64,000 bases of DNA from Capitulum mitella (Eukaryota > Arthropoda > Thecostraca > Pollicipedomorpha > Pollicipedidae), in NCBI GenBank assembly GCA_030062745.1, contig CP099840.1, positions 8,309,432 through 8,373,431 of the forward strand, in the 5' to 3' direction. Each line of letters starts with the position of its first letter. Positions within the stretch are counted from its first letter, which is position 1. This document shows positions 49,064 through 60,808 of this stretch, one piece after another. The translations under genes and the position numbers were made by a program. The notes under the pieces were generated by a model. That model worked only from the letters and a program-made list of their open reading frames with translations, was not told the DNA's origin and made no database searches.

Positions 49064-49900
49064 CTACCTGAGGAACCTGTACATGACCCCGACCAGCAGC
49101 ACAAACACCAGACACAGGATCACCACCGTGATCAGCTTGGCGAACAGGTTCATGTGCGCCTCGGTCTCGTTGAACGGGTCTCGGCGCTTGTGGCGCATCT
49201 CGCCGCCGGCCAGCGTCGGGAAGGCGAGTCGCTGGGTGAACGTGAGCCGCTGGGCGCCGGAGAGCGCCGCCCACTGCGCCTCTTCCAGCGGGCCCTTGAC
49301 GAAGTAGACGGAGCCGCGCTGCGAGGTGAGAGACAGCGTCTGGCTGAGCCGCGACAGCGTCGACGGCCGGCGCAGCGCCGCCAGCTCGAACGAGTGACTC
49401 AGCCGCGAGCCGCGCGAGCCGGCTGACGAGCGGGACGGCCTGCGAGACTCGGCGCCGGCCGGCAGCGTGAGCCGCGCGGCGGCCGCCGCCGGCGCCCTCA
49501 CCGGCGGCGGCGGCTGGCCGCGGCCGCTGCAGTAGCTGCACTCGCTCGCCAGGCTCGACGAACGCTGCGAGAAGGCCGAGCTGCGCCGCGAGCCGTCGGC
49601 CGAGTCGATCGAGGCGGTCGAGCCGCCCGAGCTGCGCCGCCGGTGCGCCTCGTGCACCTGCGGCTCCAGCCAGTTGGAGGCGGCGCGGCGTTGCGTCAAC
49701 AGCACCAGCGACTGCTTGCGGTCGGCGTCGGCGGCCCGGTCGGCGGCGGCGTGCCGCGGCGGCTCGCCCGGCCGGCCCGGCCACATCTCGTCCTCCAGGT
49801 CCAGGCTGACGTGGCTGAGCTGGTCGTCGGCGGTCGCCGGGCCGCGCCGCGCGCCGTCCGCCGTCAGCCACACCTTGACGGCCGGCAGCCGGCGCTCCAT
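49064..49900 (-). CDS. Ser/Arg-rich protein with C-terminal transmembrane helix
   Basis: The minus-strand frame begins at an ATG (49,900) in the context GCCGCCATGG, an optimal Kozak sequence, and runs 278 residues to a TAG at 49,064. Residues 1-85 are mixed, with an acidic stretch around SLDLEDEMW. Residues 88-125 are Ser-rich with basophilic kinase motifs (RRRSS, SRRSS). Residues 126-165 are Pro/Ala/Arg-rich low complexity, and 166-250 look globular or helical. Residues 256-274 (LITVVILCLVFVLLVGVMY) form the only transmembrane helix, followed by RFLR. As read it is a tail-anchored protein without a signal peptide. However, CTCAG|GTAGGC overlaps the stop codon and is a good splice donor, so the protein may continue on exons at lower coordinates. 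I do not recognise the family. Confidence 0.65.
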   Translation of the reverse strand: MERRLPAVKVWLTADGARRGPATADDQLSHVSLDLEDEMWPGRPGEPPRHAAADRAADADRKQSLVLLTQRRAASNWLEPQVHEAHRRRSSGGSTASIDSADGSRRSSAFSQRSSSLASECSYCSGRGQPPPPVRAPAAAAARLTLPAGAESRRPSRSSAGSRGSRLSHSFELAALRRPSTLSRLSQTLSLTSQRGSVYFVKGPLEEAQWAALSGAQRLTFTQRLAFPTLAGGEMRHKRRDPFNETEAHMNLFAKLITVVILCLVFVLLVGVMYRFLR

Positions 49901-50339
49901 GGCGGCGGTGCCGGCGATCAGCGCGCGGCCGCCGGCGGCACGCTCCGCATCACCGGCTCACCTGCAACCGGACCGAGCAGACGCGTTACCGGCCGGTCAG
50001 CGCGCCGCAAACGGGATCAGCGGCGGCCGCGGCCGGCCGCTGCGCTGATTGGCCGGCCGTGCTGATGGGAATCGGATGACGGCGTGGCGCGCGTGGCCGC
50101 CGTTCGGGTCCCGGGGGTACGCGCCGCGCGCTGCCGCCTTCCGCCGGGACCGACCACCACCCGGCTGATCAGGGCCGGATGAGGCGCGGGCCCGGCTCCC
50201 GGCCGGCCAGATTCAGCCACCGCGATGATCAGCGTCACGTCGGCGGCGCCGCCCATTCAGAACAGGCTGATTGCGGCCGAATGAGAACAGACCGGACCCG
50301 AGCACACGCTGTCCCCCGGAACATCCATTACCTAAGTAC
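49901..50339 (-). promoter_or_regulatory. CpG-rich 5' flank of the minus-strand gene
   Basis: Very CpG-rich DNA continues upstream of the ATG at 49,900 for about 350 bp and then falls off. It probably holds the promoter and 5' UTR. An inverted GATTGG (CCAAT) word lies at about 50,047. No TATA box is evident. Confidence 0.4.
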
Positions 50340-51260
50340 GCTTGCCGGGCGCGGCCACTCTGAGTCGAAGACAGTGGGTCTAATTCCGAGGCTGAGTTCG
50401 GATACCTCGGGCCCGTGTCTGGGACCGATTCGGCACCTGCAAAATCTGGTCATTCCGAGTCCGAGTCCGAGTCAGGCCTACACGAAATTTGATTCTGAGT
50501 CCGAGTCTGGAATGAAAAGACGTTAGTCCGAGTCGGACTCCGAGTCATGCTTGAACAAAAAAGTTGATTTCGTGTACGAGTCCGAGATAGGGACAGAACA
50601 TGGTAACCTCCGAGTTCGAGGTCGAGGCCGGAATGGCTGGTGAAATCAGCGATTCTTTTCAGGCCAGTGCCATGTGGTAGACCTGGTGACCGGGTGACCT
50701 GGTGTGGAATTTTATAAACGCTTCTTTTGCCATCGTTTGTAGTTTACGAAACACTACAAAACCTTACCATTAAGTGGTGCTGCAGGTAGTAGTGTTGTTG
50801 AAATCCAATTTTATACTTACTGATTCTTTGAACTAATCATTTAAGGAGTGGTCCTTGATCTCTCCTGGCTAAGCGTACGACAATTTCACCACAAGTTTCT
50901 TCTTAAATAGCACCTGACCTTGCTGATCACTGGCGCTGGACCAAATATCAGTCTGACAAGAAAGCGATATCCCATTTACATTGTTTACTTGATTTTGGTC
51001 ATAAACTTTGGTGCGTCTGAAAATTACACTATTGCAGGTTGGGACTGAGACTGTGTCTGTTTCAAGCTTGTTTGGGTCCTAGTCTGCGTCTGAGTCCGAA
51101 TCCTGTTTTCCAGTTTTGTGCATCTGAACCCACGACCAATCCCAGTATTCTGTGGCCTTATTTGTCGGAGTTCGATTGCAGTCCTTAAATTTTTTGGATC
51201 GACCGCCATGATTCTGAGTTCAAAAAGCTGGTGACTCCGGATTTAGGTCTGAGTCATTCA
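50340..51260. repeat. Scattered GAGTCCGAGTC short repeats
   Basis: Clusters of GAGTCCGAGTC-like words occur at 50,370-50,640 and on the opposite strand at 51,035-51,115, with isolated copies between. They look like a decayed simple satellite split by AT-rich DNA. Confidence 0.55.
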
Positions 51261-53314
51261 AACTCAAGCCCAGGTCTGCTTTTCACAATGGTCGACTGTT
51301 ATGTTTATGTTATGTTTTATCTGAGGACCTTCTCCTGAGGGGTCTGAAGCTCCGTTTTATGTTATTGAGCGCGTTGAGATCATCTGAGCCAGTTCCTGAA
51401 TACCATTGCGAGTGCGACGACAATGGCGCAAAGGTCAAAGTAAAGCGATTGTTATGTGGTCATCGCTGAATGAGCACGTAAATCGGACGTGATGATTTTT
51501 ATTAAAATGGATGGCAACACTTCAATTCAGATGTGACCGCAAGTCCGTGCGTGCAAAACCATCTATCATGATATTTGTCCAGCCTTCGACACTGAGACAG
51601 TGGGGACTGTTCCTGTGTTGTATGTCATCTACTTAATGGTTTGAAGTACTTGCTATAACCTTCTGCAGGTAAAAGTCTGCATAAACGTCAGCTGCACAAA
51701 CACGCTCAAGAAAACGTGGTATTAATTAAGCAGTATTTCAAAGCATGAGTACTAATGGAAAAGGCTGTGTCGCGCTGTCACGAATTCATCGCTCTCGCAT
51801 TTCGTCGTCTGACCGGCAGATTAAAGCCACCTGGCCGGATAAGGAGGGGCAAATGTGGCTGGAAGCCGGAAAACTTTTGAGACTTAAGTCTTCATTTCCA
51901 TTCGTTACGACACAATGAGTGCTTTCATTGCCATGTCATTTTTGGCGAGCGGATAGAAACTGAAAATGTTTTGGAAATTTGAAAGTTGGAAGACGCGGAG
52001 GCAATCGCCCCTTATTTATTCAATCTGCAATTGAATGTCATGGCACGCTTTTCCAGGAATATTTTCTTCGTGGTTTCGGTGCTTTTTCAAATTTCTAGAA
52101 CGTCCTCGGCTGTGAAAGAATCATTTTAGAGACGCTGCGCGGTATTTCATAACGTTTTCTAACGGAACCATTGCAGTTATTTTCTCTCGACTAGGGGCCC
52201 GCCCCTGGGAAGTTCTGCGCATGATCAAAGTCATTAACACAAAATTTCGGCCAAAAACGTGGTGTGACATTCATTCCAGTTCTGCGGGCTAAACTCTTAG
52301 GCTGTGTCGCATTCTTAACAGTTCAATGGTATCTCCAACCACGGTTACTGGTAGTGGCAAAATTGTGCCGACTCTGCCGCAACTCCGAACATTCAGGATC
52401 ATATCGAGACAACGGCAGACGATAGAACAGCTGTTCTTCCTCGTGACCATGGGCGCGCGAACATTTTAAAAGACAGCACCAAGGCCTTTCCAATTACCTT
52501 CTTCCCATGTAACACTGAAAAACCTGTATTCAGACTCCCCAAAGTTTGTAGGCCCGTCGCCCGCTTGCTTTTCGTCGCTCTATCTTGATATGGACAGAAT
52601 TGGGCCCGTACGGTGGTGGCAACAGCTGCCTTATATACACGTAACCAGTACGTTAAAATTCTTGCTTCCTAGCGAGTGTTAAACATCTCAAACGTCAAAG
52701 CTTATTTTTCGCTGCCGTTACTAACGGGCTCAAAAACACTAAAGAAAAAAACATGAAGCGAAAACGCCATTTTTGCGATGCTCATGAGGACAAAAGGGTT
52801 CTCGTGCTATCCCACTGTAGATGGAAATACAAAACTCTTAATGAACTGAAACGGCGTCTTGTGAAAACTTCATGCTCCGGTGCCCAGTGGTCAGAAGGCT
52901 ACTGTCTTCCAAAAGCTCTGTGGCCTCATGGGGCCTGGTCGGGCCGGGCCAGCTGTTTGGTTTGATTTTCTCATCATCAAACCAAGATTCACCGGGCCCA
53001 AGATCTCGCTTTTAGCCAAAGCTTTCAGCAGGTTTGCGTTCGGAGCCTTTCATGAAGTGTCAGAAATGCGTGCGTGAACAATCTCTGTTTCCATTTTTTT
53101 TCGGAGTATGCAGTACAGTAACGTGCAGTAAACGAGTTTCTTAGAGCATGCATACAGGTAGATATATTCCATCAATGAACGTTTACTTTTAGAACTGCTG
53201 TGAACGAATATACTTTCAGGTTATGAGTGTAGTAATGTGGCCAGGAGTGTTTAGGTTTCGTAGTTTTCGTGATGTGTATAGCGACTGAGTATTCTATAAA
53301 GTTCAATGAGAGTT

Positions 53315-53381
<67 letters not shown>

Positions 53382-54720
53382 AATTTAAGGTTTCCCTGCA
53401 TCTTCCACCCTGTGTGTAAACACACTGTTACTTTCAATATCTCATCACCATCGTCACAGTCACATTGATTCTTATCATGCCAGTGTCCTTATCGGAACTG
53501 ACTTCATCTGTGGGTGTCTCCTCGTTGACAGTTACTTGAATAAACTTAATTAAACTAAGCTAAATATTTCTACGGTGCTTTAGAACTTAGGGGTGGAGCA
53601 AGAGTCATGTACTGCGGTCCTCAGCTTAGCATACACACACATACACACACGAACATAGCACAACAGTCATGCAGCACAGCATACAAAACTTTCCAAAATA
53701 ACAATTCAACCTTTACCACATCGAGGCAGCTGGACTAGAGACAGTGTATAAACATCATACACAAACCACCGCTTCAATTTTAACGTTTGGCTGAGGAGCT
53801 GATCATGGCTGGCTGACTTAAAAATCGCTTTGCCGCACTGACTTTTGAATGTAGAAAATTCAACTACAGCAGTTATCTTTGCACCATAGTGCGCTACGAC
53901 CTCCACGGGCACATCAAATTTACGTCTCGTAGGTGCGTCTTAGCAGTTAGATCTATCATTTGCTCGCATGTCGTATTTCCTCGCGTGCTTCGCCCCCTTT
54001 TTTGATCTGACAGGTTCCAGGAGAACAACAAAACTGATGACTAGCGTCGATTCCGCACCCCGTTAATGCCTCCCTGTTGGCTCTTCCATTGTATGCAAGC
54101 CGACAGCGCAGCCGGAATGAACAAGCCATCCATCTGCGGGGCTGTTAGAAAGCGCCCCCCGTGGCCCGGCCGGGCGGTAACTAACGACTCCGTCTCTGTC
54201 CGCCAGGGACGGGCGCCGCAGCAGCGGCCACGGCAGCGGAATGCCACGCCGCGCGCTCCGCTGAGCCGCCAGAGGTACCTCCAGTCAGCCGACGGATCCT
54301 CCTGCGGCTCCGGATTAGTCTGCTCCTTTCACAAGTCTCAGTTTGCGCAGCCCTGGATGAATCGATTCCATCAGCAGCAGACCTGCCTGATACTTCCGAA
54401 TGATCTACGATGTCGGAAATTCTTCTCAAATGGAACGTTCCGTAGACGAAAGGCTCTTCCATACGGCGGTGAATGGGAGCGACATTGTCATTTGTATGAC
54501 GTTTCTTTCCGTGTAACAACCAACACTCACAAGCGTAGTGTAAAATCGTTGGACGGATGCATCGCACCTTTTGGTGGAGCTCCTGCGAAGAAGAAAAAAA
54601 TATTACAGGAAATGGCTGCGAGCTGCCCAGTGCGATGCATTTAAATACAGAACACTGTACTGTCTCTGCTTTCTGGGAGATTTTTATAACGCAGGCTTCG
54701 AGCTCAGTCCTAAACACAAG
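51261..54720. other. AT-rich intergenic DNA; nothing recognised except (TA)n
   Basis: I found no coding exon, RNA gene or transposon end here. The frame at 54,066-54,644 has no domain. Confidence 0.4.
53318..53376. repeat. (TA)n microsatellite
   Basis: This is a perfect TA tract of about 59 bp. Confidence 0.95.
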
Positions 54721-54730
54721 TGAAATGGAT

Positions 54731-54892
54731 CAGGGCGCAGCCAGGACTTTTTTAGGGGAGGGGCCTGGAGGTCAGTCTGAAATGAAACCATACAAAAACC
54801 GCCTCCGGAAAGACGACGTGCAGTGGTTTTCACAAAAAATGCGGGCCTAAGGGGGGAGGGCCCGGCCTCCCGCCCCCTTGGCTGCGCCCGTG
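54731..54892. mobile_element. MITE, 162 bp, with target-site duplication
   Basis: The left end CAGGGCGCAGCCAGG matches the reverse complement of the right end, CACGGGCGCAGCCAAGG. The direct repeat TGAAATGGAT lies immediately before the left end (54,721-54,730) and again at 54,891-54,900. If the duplication is the usual 8 bp of hAT elements (AAATGGAT), the element is 54,731-54,892. There is no coding capacity. The intact duplication suggests a fairly recent insertion. Confidence 0.8.
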
Positions 54893-57800
54893 AAATGGAT
54901 GTCTCTGGGGTTTTCCTGGGGGGAAGGGACATATCGGCCCATGTTTGGGTGTAGTCGAAGAATGCTGAAGGTCTCGCCGACCAACAGAGGACAGAAGCCG
55001 AGTCTTCAGGGAAATAAACAGGAATGGGATTGAATAACCGGCCAGCCGCACACTGACTGGGTGCAAACGGAAGTCGTAAATATTTCAGTGCATTATGACA
55101 TGTTGAATGCAAGTCATCTTATCTGGGGTTGTGAAGGACGTCCAATGCCATTTTTAGCATTGTTTGTTGGTAGAACTGCTCGTGCCCGGCAAGTGCAAGT
55201 AAATTATCAACGTTTTGATTTTGTTCTCTCGCATAATTCGGAACAAGCACTTCGCTTCGTAAGATTCATCTTTTAATAGCCAATGCAACATATCTTTAGA
55301 AGACCCGTTCATATCTGTGTAACCTATTTTCGATTCATTGGCATTTATTAGAAAACGATGTAGACAACAAAATCAGCGGTTACTAAACAGAAAAGTCAGG
55401 GAGATAGGAGCGATGAATGGAAACATAATAACACAAACTAAAACCAAGCGCTGAAGGTGAGGGTGACCCCACGAGGACGGAGCCGGCGGGCGGTCAGTCC
55501 ACCAGGCAATCGTCCCGTAGGTGCCACCGTCCTTACACCTCGTGGTACAAATGGAATGGACATAATTAGTGAAGACAAGTGAGCCGAGTAAGCGAAACAA
55601 AAAACGAAAATCTAGAAGCATACGGACGTTCGGAGGAATTCCTCGCAATAATGATTAAAAAACCGGACAAGACAGCCGTTCTGTAAAAAATACTCATCAT
55701 GGACAATGAAATAAGACAAAACATGTCATGAACACCGTCAGTAAAATGTAGGATGTAACAGTCGTCAATACGCCATAAACATGCTTCGACAAATTCTTTT
55801 AAATTTTATTTCCAAGTGTGTCCATGAACCTAACGTAAGTTTTAATACGTAGATATCGCATGATTCATGAATCGGCCATATGACGTCTCTCACTAATCGA
55901 GGAAAGGAATTTCAGGTTATACGATACTATTATGAAGCTTATGCAATGTTGTGGCAATCCATAGCAAGACTGCGCAATGTAAGTGTTCCTGAGAGCATCT
56001 GTCGTAATGTAGCCGGGTAACCAAACCAGTAGGGGATGGTGATGCGGGCATGTGTTCCACCACCGGTGAGTGAATTCTTCAAATCACGTTCAGCCGCAAA
56101 GTCTAAGTACAGGAAACTACTATGAATATTCAGAAGCTTGGTTGATATGATGCTGGCCGAAAACTGTACATCTACATGACACGAGCAACACATTGAGGCT
56201 TCAGGCTAACCTGCCTGTTGTCTCTCTTGCATGGACAGGTTTCAGCACGGTTTTGTCATTCGGACCCTTGCATGTTTATTAGCTTCTTGTTGCTATTTCC
56301 AATCCAGTCTCCAAGAACTCCGGAAAGGTACCGCATGGCGTGTTTTTTTTCGGATGGTGAGCCAGAGGCCTCTTGTGAAATGCCTCATACAATCCACGTC
56401 ACGGTGCCCTATGGACGGCCATCGCCCCCTTCACCATCTGATCCGACCTGGCCAACTCCCAACGCCAAGACATCTTCTGTCAGCCGGCTTTGTTGTCTAT
56501 CACTACTGCCGACCAGAGCAGGCCGCCGATCTGCTGGAACCTCCCCTTACCACATAGTGTAGCTGGTCAAATTGCCATTCCGATCCAAAACAGCGGAGAC
56601 ATATTGCCGGAAACATTAGATAGCCATAGACAGACGTTCACAGCGACTTTGTTGACGCTTAGACCGCTGCGTGGTAAAGGGCTCCCAGAAAACGCTGATT
56701 TGCCGATGGTGTCGCCGGAACGAAGGGCCATCGCTCCGTTCCTGTATCTCGCACGGACCGCCGGAAGACCGAGCTTTTGCAGCTTCCGCAGCGTGTGTCA
56801 CTGTTTGGGGACACGGCATCCCAGTCGGCCGCGGCGGAGCCCGACCATGTCAAAGTGCGGCGATCGCCGTTAAATATTTAGCCAGCTCGGTTTCGTCGGC
56901 TGCGACCCGCGGCCACAGAGCGTGGAACTTTCGCGGCCCACGACTCGATGCAGAGGTCACTGTGCCGAGACGTGGGACGGTAACTAGGATCCAGCCTGCA
57001 CCACGGGACGGAGAGGCGTCCGCTGCAGAGCAGGCCACTGCTGGCAGCAAGGAGGGGGCATGCATCAAACAATGGCGGAATGTCGCTTCCTGACTCCAGG
57101 CGAGTTTGGGACTCTTCCCGAACATAGACTGTGCAGTTTACCGAGGCATGAACGGGGTACGTTTTAACCGTGCAGCGCGACATAACCATTAAAACGGTCC
57201 AATGAGTGACAGTCAACTGAAACCATTGACCTGTGAAGCGGGTGAGTCCACGCAACATTCTGCAGCGGGCTGGTGCGGCTATTAGGACCTCGAATTCAGA
57301 CCATTCAGACAAACAGACCATTCAGTATCTGTGACTGATAAGTGTGAAAGAGAATTCTGGCTATCGCACAGGTTGAGCAAGCACGGCTTGCGGGTAGTGT
57401 GTAAAGGCAACTTAGACATACCTTGTCCAAGAGAAAGGAAGCAAAGTGCAGAATGGGACCCCTGGCGGTGTGCGAATCTGGCAACCTTTGATTCCGGGCG
57501 ACGAAAATAAACAGAACAAAACGTACCGATCTGTTTCTGATGCACAGGATCTAGAAATCGGAAGCCCGGTGCACTAGCAAGGTACATGCCTAAACGCTGG
57601 GACTGGTGTGTTCAAGGGCATATTTCCTTTGGAGTATGTTTGCATAAGCCTTATGAAGATGCATGGAAACGATTACAGTGAAAAATGATTGCCTCATTTT
57701 TGGAGAGCTTCCAAGCCGTATCTCTGGGAAACCAGCATGACGGTGGTCGTTTACAAAATTAAAGAGTGAAAAATAAAGGAATGCTAGCTGAGATGAATGT

Positions 57801-57895
57801 CTGTTCATTGTCAAGAAACCCCAGACGTAACGCAAATATGCACCTACTCAGTCTCGATGTCATGACAACGAAACGTGAGCGGATTCCGGAATTAT
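54893..57895. other. Intergenic; one possible interspersed repeat
   Basis: The segment 55,618-55,700 resembles 3,530-3,610 (shared GGA.GAA.TCCT.GCAATA and CCGGACAA words). Nothing else is recognised, and the frames at 56.2-57.3 kb lack domains. Confidence 0.4.
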
Positions 57896-57904
57896 CAGTA
57901 CTCT

Positions 57905-58020
57905 CTCTCCACCCCGGCCGGACCTGGGTCCTGGGTCCTGACTTCGCCTCGCCTGGGCCCTCGGTGTTTGCCCGTGATTGGTCCTCGATCTTTGCTCGGG
58001 GCTGAGTGTTGGATCCCTGC
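57905..58020 (+). repeat. GGGTCCTCGG-type short repeat, left of the mariner element
   Basis: Words such as CCTGGGTCCTGGGTCCTGA and GGGCCCTCGG recur here. Very similar words recur at 59,895-60,010 on the other side of the transposon, in the same orientation. The element therefore seems to have inserted into this array. Confidence 0.6.
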
Positions 58021-58052
58021 CCAGGTATGGGTCACATTCCCGGTACATCGTA

Positions 58053-59859
58053 CAGGGAGTTTCTACAAAAACGGTGCTCGATTTTTTTGTTAATAAATTT
58101 CGCTGCAATTCCCCTAAACACACCAAACTTTCATAGCAGTATCTCCATTCCGTGTATGATATGTCTTTCATGGTTTAACAGCGTAGATGAAGTGGCACTT
58201 ATGTGATAGCCGATTATTAAAAAAAAAAGTTTTTGCACTTGTCTTAATTATACATAAATCTGAGGCGCGATGACAGCGCCCAGAACCAAGATTTCCCGTT
58301 TGGCCACCACTTTTTTGCAGCCGTTTCTGTAGTTATCGTTGTGGAAGCAGCCAGCCTTTTGCAAAGTTGCATAGCGCCCTTCTCACTGCGCTGTGTTGAT
58401 ACCAAGCCTACGATGGTCGATCCGCGAGAAGTCGTTCTGCGTAGAGCTTTGCGTAAAAGCCGGACCCTTCAAACATGTCAAAGGACAGTTCCAGATAAAA
58501 TTCAACTGTAGAAAAACTCCAGCGAAGACAAGAATACCCTAAAGTCGAAATGGACTAACGACTTTAGAAATCACGACCGTTCGCGTTACCTGAACGCAAA
58601 GCCTCTGGACAAACCGACAAGTTCTGGACGCCCTTCGGTGCGAACTCACCAGGTCATCGAGCGTGTCAGAGACTCGGCCATCAGAAATCCCATGACATCT
58701 CTTAATTGCCGAAGCCAGGAGCTTGAAGTGACCGAGCAAACCCTCCGAAGAATTCTTCATGAGGACCTGAACCTGCATGCCTACGGGATCCAGGTCAAGC
58801 GCAAGCTGACCGGCCAGGACAAAACGCAGCGTGTGCAAATGGCTCTGTGCAAATGGCAATGGATGCTGAAAACCCCGACTTCATCATCAATGTTTGGTTT
58901 TCGGATGAAACCCACTTGTTCCTCGAAGACTAGGTCAGCACCAGGAACAACGCGTTCTGAGGCGAGGAACCAACAGACAATGTCTACCACAGGCCGCTGC
59001 ATTCAGTCAAGTGGGCGGCGTCGTGTGCCTTCAGCCTTCATGACATCATCGTTCCTTTCTGGTTCGCAGATGACGATGGCAACGCGGTAACCTTAACTCC
59101 GCGCGGTACATCTAAGTCCTGCAAAAGCCCATAAAACAAGACGGGTGGCAGAAGAGTCCACAGGACCACGCAATGGTTTCAGCAGGACGGCGCGACACCC
59201 CACAAGGCCAACGCTTCCCGCCAGCGGATTGCCCAACACTTCGGCGGTAAAGTCGGCAGAAAGTTTGACGTGGAGTGGTCTCCGCATTTCCTGCACTTGA
59301 GCCCGCCAGATTTTTATCCGTGGAGATACCTGAAGGGCTGTGTTTACAGAACCAAGCCTGGAAGTATCTCAGATCTGAGTCCTCAATCACCGCTGAACTG
59401 AGAATGATCGAGCCTGAGACATGCAGCCAAGTGATGTAGAGCCTCATCAGGCGGAAGCGCATATGCTTGGAGAGGGGCAGTGGCGATTTGGAGCATGTCA
59501 TTGGCCGACTGTAGTGTTGTTTGTGTATGCATGTTGTAGATGCGTATGCATCAAATATAGTGTGATGAATGTCTTGCTATATTCGTTTATTCAAAAATGA
59601 GAACAAATGAGTTGTTAATACTCTTTATAGATTCCGATTCAGGCATTTGGCATTGCGCGTCAAAGGCATGAATAATTAAGAAGGGTGCCAAAAGAGGAAA
59701 AAATGAGCAGCTGCCATTTGAGAACCATTTGGTCTACGCCGTTGAAACTTGGCAAACATATCGTACACGGAACGGAGCTACTACTGTGAAAGTTTGGTGT
59801 ATTTGGAAGAATTAAGTTATTGAGAGAAACTCGGGTACCGTTCTTTTAGAAACTCCGAG
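58053..59859 (+). mobile_element. Tc1/mariner-like transposon, complete ends, dead transposase
   Basis: The left end, after TA at 58,051-58,052, is CAGGGAGTTTCTACAAAAAC. The right end, before TA at 59,860-59,861, is its diverged reverse complement (CTCGGAGTTTCTAAAAGAAC). The similarity continues inward for about 160 bp on each side (shared CACCAAACTTTCA and CCGT(G)TA.GATATG). TA target-site duplication and long inverted repeats fit the Tc1/mariner superfamily. The element carries the transposase remnant listed separately. Confidence 0.85.
58410..59480 (+). pseudogene. Tc1/mariner transposase, frameshifted and interrupted
   Basis: The N-terminal helix-turn-helix part is readable at 58,560-58,860 (GRPSVRTHQVIERVRDSAIR; EQTLRRILHEDLNLHAYGIQ). 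The first catalytic region appears in another frame near 58,890 (INVWFSDETHL). The second is near 59,170 (WFQQDGATPHKANASRQRIA) and the third near 59,300 (SPPDFYPWRYLKG). These DDE-type blocks lie in different frames and are broken by stops, so the gene is inactive. An ATG at 58,411 may be the original start. The adjacent antisense frames are shadows. Confidence 0.8.
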
Positions 59860-59894
59860 TACATAAACCACATACCTCGGCAAAAGCTGGATCT

Positions 59895-60010
59895 TCCGTC
59901 CTCAACCAGGGCTAAGGCCTGGGTCCTCGGCTAGGACTTGGTCCTTGGCCCTCGTCCATGGTTGGGTCCTCGGTCCTCGCCTGGGGCTGCGTCCTCGGCC
60001 GGGTTCGGAT
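59895..60010 (+). repeat. GGGTCCTCGG-type short repeat, right of the mariner element
   Basis: GGGTCCTCGG and CTTGGTCCTTGGCCCTCG variants recur at a spacing of about 15-25 bp. They match the left flank of the element. Confidence 0.6.
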
Positions 60011-60808
60011 CCTCTTTTCTCGTAAGGGGAAAGCGGTGGGTCACCCTGTAGCCCTCTGCTGAACACAGTGGCCCTCGTTCCATTTATCTTCCCCATATTT
60101 GGAGCCAGGGGTTTGGCTTCCTATTGCTTTGTGGGTGCCCCGGCATCCACAAAGTGGTAATGGGCGCCCACAATACCATTTAGACACCCACAACTTAAGG
60201 TATCGTTAAATACTGAAATATATTTACATTCTCAGGCCTAAAATCAGCCTAATAAGTAATAGTCCGAACTTATTTAATCCATTGTCACCCATCAATTGCT
60301 TTTCCCCATCACTCCCTAAGTGGGATTGTGTCAAGCCGGGTCCTGGAGTAAGGTCCTCCATTAAAGGGAGTGTATCTATCCAAATTGTGATTTCCAGCTG
60401 TACACGCAGGACTGAAAATGTTATTTTTATGAATCAAAGCGTAGGTACCATTCTTTCTTGCCAATTGACTCTCGTTTGCTGCTATTTTACTGGGGTAAGT
60501 ACGCTGACTGCCCGCCTAAGTTTAACCTCTTTACCCCATTTTCTTTTCAACGTTAAAATCACCGATAAAACGTGTTAGCGTATCGTCAGCATCAGGGATG
60601 TCGAAGCTGACAGCAGATGACAAACACCGAAATTATGAAGGCGGCCATCATGGATTCAAGCAGGCACCGCTGCAGTTCCACGAATATCCCCCGCAGGTAT
60701 GCATTACCTGAATAGGTCGAAATACGTTAGTGTTGTTTGTCAAAACAATCGCCGCTGCCGTTCATAACTGCGTCTAGTACAGCTAGGCAGAATGATGGGT
60801 AAGCAGTT
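60011..60808. other. Intergenic, nothing recognised
   Basis: No gene, RNA or element could be supported. Confidence 0.4.

Noticed and set aside
49050..49871. 273-codon frame (-), Arg/Ala/Gly-rich
   Set aside because: It is a shadow in another frame of the 278-codon Ser/Arg-rich protein, which has the better start context and a transmembrane helix.
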